20,434 nucleotides of DNA, taken from assembly GCA_041601535.1 (NCBI GenBank), contig JBFIHZ010000033.1:1-20434 (forward strand), written 5' to 3'. A model generated the notes under the pieces. That model did not search any database, was not told where the DNA came from, and saw only the letters and a list, made by a program, of their open reading frames with translations. A program made the position numbers and the translations under genes. This document shows, piece by piece, positions 15,227 through 20,434 of the stretch. The stretch's first letter is position 1, and each line of letters opens with the position of its first letter. This stretch comes from JBFIHZ01 sp041601535. GTDB taxonomy: Bacteria; Pseudomonadota; Gammaproteobacteria; Xanthomonadales; SZUA-36.

Positions 15227-16618
15227 ATGCCTGATCGCCACTATGACCTTCCGGTTCATAGCGAATCATTGCGCAAAACGGCCAGCCACTGGTTACTGCT
15301 GGGTCTGGTTGCGCTGGTGGGTGCGGGCTTTTTTTCCCTGTTGCTGGTGCTGGCACGTACACCCGCGGTACACAGCGCGCTGCCGTTGCTCGACCTGTTC
15401 CAGATCGCCCTGGTGGTGCATGTCAATCTGTCGGTACTGATCTGGCTGCTGTCCATGGCTGGCATGCTGTGGAGCCTGGCCTGCAAGGCTGATGCGCCGG
15501 CCCGCGACCGGCTGTCCTTCTGGCTGGCTGCCACGGGTACGGCGGTGATCGTCATTTCACCCTTCGCCGGCGCGGCGCGGCCCCTGATGAACAATTACGT
15601 GCCGGTATTGCAGCACCCGGTGTTCTACTGTGGCCTGGGCCTGTTCACCTGCGGCATTTTTCTGCATCTGCTGCGCTGCGGCCACGACTGGTTACGGCAT
15701 CATCAGCGGCGCTCCACCCGTTTGCGCGGTGACAGCGCATTGCGCCTGGGAAGCCGGCTGTCTGCCGCAATTACAGGCATCGCGGTGCTTGCTTTTATCA
15801 CTTCCTGGGCCCAACTGCCGCGGCCGTTTGATGGTCCGGCCCTGTTTGAATACCTGTTCTGGGGCGGCGGACATGTACTGCAATTTACCCATACGCTGTT
15901 AATGATGCTGGCCTGGGTGCTGTTACTGGACGCCGGCGGTGCCCGGATGCCCACTTCGCCCAGGTTCACCGCGTTATTGTTCAGCCTGATCGCCCTGCCG
16001 GTTGTCGCCGTGCCGTTTATTTACTTGCAGTTTGATGTGCTCAGCACGGACCACCGGCTGGCGTTTACCCAGCTTATGAAATATGGCGGGCTGTTCAGCA
16101 TTCCACTGGGCCTGGCGGTGCTGACGGGCCTGTGGCGAGCTCCGCGTTCACAGACTGACCACCGCTGGCTGCGGTCGACCTTGTGGTCATCGCTGTGCCT
16201 GTTTGCCACCGGTGGTGTGTTGGGCTTTATGATTGCCGGGCTGGATATTGTCATTCCCGCCCATTACCACGGCTCCACCGTGGGTGTCACCATTGCACTC
16301 ATGGGCGTATGCTATTTGCTGTTGCCCCGGCTGGGCTATGGCCCCGTTCCGCCAGGGCTGGCATTCTGGCAGCCGGTGATCTACGCCAGCGGCCAGCTGA
16401 TGCACATCATCGGCCTGGCCTGGAGTGGTGGCTACGGCGTGCAACGAAAAACCGCCGCACTGGAGGGTGGGATGCAGGCATGGAATGAGTTGGCGGGTAT
16501 GGGTCTGATGGGCCTGGGTGGGCTGGTCTCTGTGCTTGGCGGCCTGCTGTTCCTGCTGGTGTGCTGGCGCTCAGTCCGCTTCCGGCTGCCTGCCGTGATT
16601 GAGCAAGGCAGCACCTGA
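15227..16618 (+). CDS. Heme-copper oxidase subunit I-like membrane protein, divergent
   Basis: Integral membrane protein of 463 residues with about 12 hydrophobic segments, of the heme-copper oxidase subunit I superfamily. HVNLSV (His65) fits the first low-spin heme ligand. WGGGHVLQF (His216) fits the first CuB-site His, and AHYHG (His346, His348) fits the paired high-spin and low-spin heme ligands. GQLMHIIGLAWSGGYGVQ follows near 389-406. Two features are odd. The tyrosine four residues after the CuB His is Phe here (HVLQF, not HPEVY). Where aa3 enzymes have a His-His pair I find only TDHR (His276). No subunit II or III gene is adjacent; the next gene encodes a CtaA-like protein. It could be an unusual oxidase, an NO reductase-like enzyme, or a heme-binding protein that no longer reduces oxygen. 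ATG 15227 has GGGGA about 12 bases upstream. Confidence 0.75.
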   Translation: MPDRHYDLPVHSESLRKTASHWLLLGLVALVGAGFFSLLLVLARTPAVHSALPLLDLFQIALVVHVNLSVLIWLLSMAGMLWSLACKADAPARDRLSFWLAATGTAVIVISPFAGAARPLMNNYVPVLQHPVFYCGLGLFTCGIFLHLLRCGHDWLRHHQRRSTRLRGDSALRLGSRLSAAITGIAVLAFITSWAQLPRPFDGPALFEYLFWGGGHVLQFTHTLLMMLAWVLLLDAGGARMPTSPRFTALLFSLIALPVVAVPFIYLQFDVLSTDHRLAFTQLMKYGGLFSIPLGLAVLTGLWRAPRSQTDHRWLRSTLWSSLCLFATGGVLGFMIAGLDIVIPAHYHGSTVGVTIALMGVCYLLLPRLGYGPVPPGLAFWQPVIYASGQLMHIIGLAWSGGYGVQRKTAALEGGMQAWNELAGMGLMGLGGLVSVLGGLLFLLVCWRSVRFRLPAVIEQGST

Positions 16619-16652
16619 TGACCACCACAAGCCTCCAGGCAGGATTTTTACC

Positions 16653-17654
16653 ATGAAAGGTCTGACCGGATTCTCACTGCTGCTGGTTATCGTGCTGGTC
16701 TCACTCAGCGCTTACCTGCGGCTGGCCCACTCCGGCATTGGTTGTGGTGACTGGCCGGACTGCTACGGACATATCGGGCAGGTGGAAGCAGCCACCACGG
16801 CAACAGCCAACGGCAATGGCAGCCCGGCCTACCGTGAACTGGTCGATGCGGCCAATCAACCACTGGCCTGGGCCACACCGCTGCACCGACTGGTGGCCAG
16901 CGTGCTGGGCCTGGCAATAATCTTCCTGACCGTGCTGGCATTCCGCGCCAGGCGTAAACGCGGCATCACCTTGCTGTTGCTGGGTCTGACGGTATTTCTC
17001 GCGCTGCTGGGTCTGCGCTCCGGCGGTCTGCACCAGCCTGCCATCATCATGGGCAACCTGGCGGGCGGTTTCGCCATGCTGGCTCTGCTGGGCGGACTGT
17101 GGTTCAGCCTGGCACAGCGGCGCCATAACACCTCATTAAACACTGTGCCGCCGGCACTGCTGTGGCTGGCCCTGGCGCTTTTGCTGGTGCAGGTCCTGCT
17201 GGGCGGATTGACCAGCGCCAATTTCGCCGCGCACGCCTGCCATACCCTGCCCGATTGCCAGGGCAGCTGGTGGCCAGGCAGGGAAATAATCACCGCGCTC
17301 GACCTCAGCCGCAGCCACACGGTAGACGCCAGTGGCCGTGCGCTGGGCGGCATGGAGCGTGAGGCCATTCACCAGGCGCACCGCATCGGCGCGGTACTTA
17401 CTGCTGGCCTGTTGTTGCTCACCGCCCTGCTGGCGTTCCGCGCCGCCGGCCGCTGGCGGCCGTGGGGCCTGCTGCTGGCCGGCGTGCTGCTGCTCGAATT
17501 CGGCGTCGGTGTGGCCGCCGTCCTGATGCAATTGCCCATTGGTCTGGCCGTTGCCCACAACTGGCTGGCCGGGTTGTTGCTGCTGGTCATGCTGAAACTG
17601 CTGCAGTTGTCCCGCCAGACACGGATTCAGGCGGTCTACTACAACGGCTTCTGA
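16653..17654 (+). CDS. ctaA: COX15/CtaA family heme A synthase-like protein
   Basis: CtaA/COX15 oxidises the C8 methyl of heme O to make heme A in the membrane. The 333-residue product shows the family's two-fold repeated four-helix layout: AYLRLAHSGIGCGDWPDC with Cys31 and Cys37, PLHRLVAS with His78, then LTSANFAAHACHTLPDC with Cys196 and Cys202, EAIHQAHRIGA (His240, His243) and AHNWLAG (His302). The fourth expected heme ligand, in the usual HLLGG-type segment, is Asn135 (MGNLAGGF), with His127 nearby. The gene follows the oxidase-like gene by 34 bases and is probably co-transcribed. I chose ATG 16653 (AGGA eight bases upstream) over a TTG at 16599 that would overlap the preceding gene. Family call secure; full heme A synthase activity is less certain because of Asn135. 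Confidence 0.88.
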   Translation: MKGLTGFSLLLVIVLVSLSAYLRLAHSGIGCGDWPDCYGHIGQVEAATTATANGNGSPAYRELVDAANQPLAWATPLHRLVASVLGLAIIFLTVLAFRARRKRGITLLLLGLTVFLALLGLRSGGLHQPAIIMGNLAGGFAMLALLGGLWFSLAQRRHNTSLNTVPPALLWLALALLLVQVLLGGLTSANFAAHACHTLPDCQGSWWPGREIITALDLSRSHTVDASGRALGGMEREAIHQAHRIGAVLTAGLLLLTALLAFRAAGRWRPWGLLLAGVLLLEFGVGVAAVLMQLPIGLAVAHNWLAGLLLLVMLKLLQLSRQTRIQAVYYNGF

Positions 17655-17682
17655 TGCCAAGACCGGCCGGATTGACCGTACC

Positions 17683-19707
17683 TCAGCTCTGTTTTATCCG
17701 CCGCACAAACCAGGCTGCGAACAACAGGAAAAACCCAAAGCCCGCGGCATTCGCCAGCCAATCCGGACCCAACCAGTCCAACCCGATGCCAGCCGGCCGC
17801 GCGCCCTGGATAAAGGCCGCGCCGGCGATGGCCACGCCCAGCAGGCCTTCACCGCCAACAAACCCGGAACCCAGCAGCACGCCCTTGTCGCGCCGGTCAA
17901 TCGCCTGTTGTTCATTGGCGGCTCGCCGCTCCAGCCACAGCTTCAGCATGCCGCCGAAAAAGATCGGCGTCATGGTGGCCACCGGCAGATAGACCCCGAC
18001 GGCAAACGGCAGGGAAGGTATGCGGAACAATTCGGCCAGCACCGCGATGCCCACGCCGATGCCCACCAGACCCCACGGCAGGCTTTGTTCCAGCACACCG
18101 TCGATAACCAGTTTCATCAACGTGGCCTGCGGCGCCGGCAGCTCGCTGCTGCCAAAGCCAAAGGTACTGGCCAGTAATAATACCGACAGGCAAACAAACG
18201 TTGCGGATGTCAGCACGCCAATCAGTTCCCCGGTCTGCTGTGACCGCGGCGTGGCACCGAGCAAATACCCGGTTTTCAGATCCTGCGAGGTATCGCCGGC
18301 AATACTGGCGGCAATGGCCACTACGCAACCCACGGTCAGCGCAGCCGCCTTGCCGGCCATATCGGTCCAGCCCATCACCAGGAACACCCCGGCCGTGCCC
18401 AGCAGTGCCGCGATGGTCATGCCGCTGGTGGGATTGCTGGTTACGCCCACCAGGCCGACGATGCGTGAAGCCACGGTGACAAAGAAAAAAGCAAACACGA
18501 TGACGCATACGGCAGCCACCAGCCGGTGGAAGATATTGTCCAGCGCGCCAAAGGGTGCATCGACCAGTACCAGCATCGAGCCGATCAGCAGCACGCCGAT
18601 ACCGACCCATTTCAGCGGCAGGTCCCGCGAGGTACGCGGCGTTACCACCGCTGCATCATCTTCTACCCTGCCGCGCAGTTCGCGCGCACCAATGCGGAAT
18701 GACTCAAGCATCACCGGCAGGCTGCGGATCAGCGTCATGATGCCGGCAGCGGCCACCGCGCCCGCACCGATATAGCGCACGTAACGGCTCCATATCTGGC
18801 TGGCCGGCATCTCACTGATCGTCTGTACCAGTTCCGGATAGAGCGGCGGACGGCCTTCACCCCAGATCGCGATGGCCGGGATGATAACGAGTGAAGACAG
18901 CAATCCACCACCCACCATCACGGTGGCGATGCGCGGCCCGAGGATATATCCCACACCGAACAATGCCGGTGAAAGGTCCATACCCAGTTCACCTTTCTTC
19001 AGAAACGGCAATTTGAGATGCGCCTCGGCCGGCAATACCTTGAGCCAGCCGGTCAGCGCCTTGTACGCGGCGCCCGCTCCGAGGCCGATAAACACGTTGC
19101 GTGCCGCACCGCCACGACTCTCGTTGGCCACCAGCACATGCGCGCAGGCCGTGCCTTCGGGGTATGGCAGGTTACCGTGTTCGCGCTCAATCAAATAGCG
19201 CCGTAACGGGATCATAAACAGCACACCCAGCATTCCCCCGGCCATGGCCAGCAGGGTCATTTGCAACAGGGAGGGAGACAGGCCCCACAAAAACAGCGCC
19301 GGCAAGGTAAAAATCACCCCGCTGGCCACGGAACTGGACGCCGATCCCACGGTCTGTGCCAGGTTGGCCTCAAGAATGCTCGCCTGCCCGCCCATGCGCT
19401 TCAAGGCATGGAAGGCCGCCACCGTCATCACCGCGACCGGAATGGAGGTACTGATGGTGAGACCGGCGCGCAGGCCCAGGTAGGCATTGGCCGCGCCAAA
19501 CAGGATGCCGAACGCAATACCGAAGAAAATGGCCTTCAGCGTAAACTCAGCCGGATTCTCTGTGGCCGGCACGTACGGCGTGTACTGTTCGCCCTCGCGC
19601 AGGGGGCGGTGGGCACTGTCGGGCAGTTTGCGCGCAACAGGGGCGGTTGGAGCTGCTGCTGCAGCCTGCGATGCGGAACGGGTTGGCGTGTTGTCGTTAT
19701 GTGTCAA
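17683..19707 (-). CDS. OPT family oligopeptide transporter
   Basis: Predicted inner-membrane transporter of the oligopeptide transporter (OPT) family, which carries small peptides or metal-chelate complexes; the substrate is not evident. The 674-residue product has a polar N-terminal tail of about 45 residues, then many hydrophobic helices. Family blocks seen include GIAFGILFGAANAYLGLRAG, SIPVAVMTVAAFH, NLAQTVGSASSSVASGV, LPYPEGTACAHVL, TSNPTSGMTIAALL and AGDTSQDLKTGYLLGATPRSQQ. I chose TTG 19707 because GGAG lies seven bases upstream; a TTG at 19779 would add 24 unlike residues. It converges on ctaA, with a 28-base gap containing only the 8-bp palindrome CCGGCCGG, and is divergent from the cbpA-like gene. 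No operon partner. Confidence 0.92.
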   Translation of the reverse strand: MTHNDNTPTRSASQAAAAAPTAPVARKLPDSAHRPLREGEQYTPYVPATENPAEFTLKAIFFGIAFGILFGAANAYLGLRAGLTISTSIPVAVMTVAAFHALKRMGGQASILEANLAQTVGSASSSVASGVIFTLPALFLWGLSPSLLQMTLLAMAGGMLGVLFMIPLRRYLIEREHGNLPYPEGTACAHVLVANESRGGAARNVFIGLGAGAAYKALTGWLKVLPAEAHLKLPFLKKGELGMDLSPALFGVGYILGPRIATVMVGGGLLSSLVIIPAIAIWGEGRPPLYPELVQTISEMPASQIWSRYVRYIGAGAVAAAGIMTLIRSLPVMLESFRIGARELRGRVEDDAAVVTPRTSRDLPLKWVGIGVLLIGSMLVLVDAPFGALDNIFHRLVAAVCVIVFAFFFVTVASRIVGLVGVTSNPTSGMTIAALLGTAGVFLVMGWTDMAGKAAALTVGCVVAIAASIAGDTSQDLKTGYLLGATPRSQQTGELIGVLTSATFVCLSVLLLASTFGFGSSELPAPQATLMKLVIDGVLEQSLPWGLVGIGVGIAVLAELFRIPSLPFAVGVYLPVATMTPIFFGGMLKLWLERRAANEQQAIDRRDKGVLLGSGFVGGEGLLGVAIAGAAFIQGARPAGIGLDWLGPDWLANAAGFGFFLLFAAWFVRRIKQS

Positions 19708-19873
19708 ACCTGCTCTCCGGTGGCAATTGGGGTGTACTGGTTTGCCGGCTATTCTGGCGGTAACGCGGCGGCACGGCAAATTACGGCGTGCTTGAGCAGT
19801 GCTGGCCGGCGTGGCAGTCTTGAGACAGCGGCAAGCACAACAAGCCCAGTTAACCAGTGGGATGGAAACAGCG
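19708..19873. other. Divergent intergenic region between the OPT and cbpA-like genes
   Basis: This stretch must hold promoters for both genes. On the plus strand CTTGAG (19819-19824) resembles the heat-shock sigma-32 -35 box, and CCCAGT (19845-19850) loosely fits its -10. The 20-base gap is too long to be convincing. No other hexamer pair, operator or ORF stands out. Confidence 0.25.
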
Positions 19874-20434
19874 ATGGAGTACCAGGACTACTACAAGATC
19901 ATGGGGGTGAAGCGTGATGCCACCCAGGATGAAATCAAGCGGGCCTACCGCAAACTGGCCCGCAAATACCACCCGGACGTCAGTACCGAAGCGGACGCGG
20001 AAGTCCGTTTCAAACAGCTGGGAGAAGCCTACGAAGTACTGAAAGATCCGGAAAAACGCGCCGCATACGACCAGCTTGGCAAGCAATGGAAGGCCGGAGA
20101 GGATTTCAAACCGCCTCCCGGCTGGGATCCGGGTTTCGATTTCGGCGGCGGCCGCAGCGATGATGACTTCGGCTTCAGTGATTTTTTTGAAAACCTGTAC
20201 CGCACCCAGCGTGCGGGTGGTGCATCCCGGTCACGGTCCGGGCGACGCGCCGGCGGCCGGTCAGCCGCGATGCGCGGCGAAGATCACCACGCCCGCATCC
20301 AGGTCGAACTGGAAGACAGTTTCAAGGGTGCGACCCGTTCCATCAGCTTGCAAATACCCGAAGTAAACCCGGAGGGTTACGTCACCACGCGTAACCGTAC
20401 GCTGAACGTGAAAATCCCCAAAGGCATACGCCCG
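19874..20434 (+). CDS. cbpA: CbpA-like DnaJ/Hsp40 co-chaperone, N-terminal 187 residues
   Basis: J-domain co-chaperone that stimulates DnaK ATPase; CbpA also binds curved DNA in E. coli. The frame is open to the window edge. YQDYYKIMGVKRDATQDEIKRAYRKLARKYHPDV carries the HPD motif at residues 33-35, followed by FKQLGEAYEVLKDPEKRAAYD. A Gly/Phe-rich linker (DPGFDFGGGRSDDDFGFSDFFENLY) leads into a basic stretch rich in Arg, Ser and Gly (residues about 116-134). It then passes directly into the C-terminal substrate-binding domain (ARIQVELEDSFKGATRSISL) with no cysteine-rich zinc finger. This separates CbpA from DnaJ. Full family length is about 300 residues, so the C-terminus is outside. ATG 19874 is preferred; an in-frame ATG at 19862 would add four residues. 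The usual partner cbpM would lie downstream, out of view. Confidence 0.9.
   Translation, partial: MEYQDYYKIMGVKRDATQDEIKRAYRKLARKYHPDVSTEADAEVRFKQLGEAYEVLKDPEKRAAYDQLGKQWKAGEDFKPPPGWDPGFDFGGGRSDDDFGFSDFFENLYRTQRAGGASRSRSGRRAGGRSAAMRGEDHHARIQVELEDSFKGATRSISLQIPEVNPEGYVTTRNRTLNVKIPKGIRP

Noticed and set aside
17655..17682. CCGGCCGG palindrome in the ctaA/OPT convergent gap, followed by TTTT further on.
   Set aside because: The T-run is 20 bases away inside the OPT gene; not a terminator structure.
19819..19850. Sigma-32-like CTTGAG and CCCAGT ahead of the cbpA-like gene.
   Set aside because: Spacing of 20 bases is longer than usual and the second box matches poorly.
1..20434. Search for a defence system, CRISPR array, integrase, transposase, tRNA or rRNA.
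   Set aside because: No such motif or repeat pattern was seen; the region looks like ordinary metabolic chromosome with a few unusual proteins.

Overview
The window is a GC-rich, densely coded stretch of bacterial chromosome. Protein family content (a GlgB/GlgC/GlgP glycogen set of proteobacterial type, CbpA-type co-chaperone, COX15/CtaA heme A synthase, OPT transporter, a secreted metalloprotease with Calx-beta-like repeats ending in LFRDGFE) suggests a free-living, probably aquatic gammaproteobacterium. That placement is inference; there is no rRNA or tRNA to anchor it, and I see no IS element, CRISPR array or phage gene.

Positions 1-10619 are a storage-polysaccharide island. A divergent control region near 4063-4212 separates a leftward run (glgC, a GH57 glucan-active enzyme, malQ, the last cut by the window edge) from a rightward run (glgB and an ATP-grasp ligase of the PGM1-related type). 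glgP converges on the ligase gene. Together these can make ADP-glucose (GlgC), branch glucan (GlgB), phosphorolyse it (GlgP) and rearrange maltodextrins (MalQ, GH57). The synthase glgA and debranching enzyme glgX are not in the window. The ATP-grasp ligase is the odd member.

Positions 10844-13706 hold two leftward exported-protein genes: a small secreted protein of unknown function, then a metzincin-like protease with three tandem Calx-beta-like repeats. Next is a leftward fold-III PLP decarboxylase of the ornithine decarboxylase family (13884-15047) with an unusual His-to-Asn change at the PLP-stacking position.

Divergent from it lies a rightward pair: an orphan heme-copper oxidase subunit I-like membrane protein with an altered CuB-ligand pattern, and a CtaA/COX15-like protein that lacks one of the usual heme-ligand histidines. 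An OPT-family transporter (leftward) and the beginning of a cbpA-like DnaJ gene (rightward, cut by the window edge) complete the window.

Several genes appear to use GTG or TTG starts (malQ, GH57, glgB, the decarboxylase, the OPT transporter). For these the start was chosen from ribosome-binding sites, overlaps with neighbours or family alignment. The strongest candidates for new biology are the PGM1-like ligase in a glycogen locus, the modified oxidase-like/CtaA-like pair, and the protease with its small secreted neighbour and its C-terminal tag.
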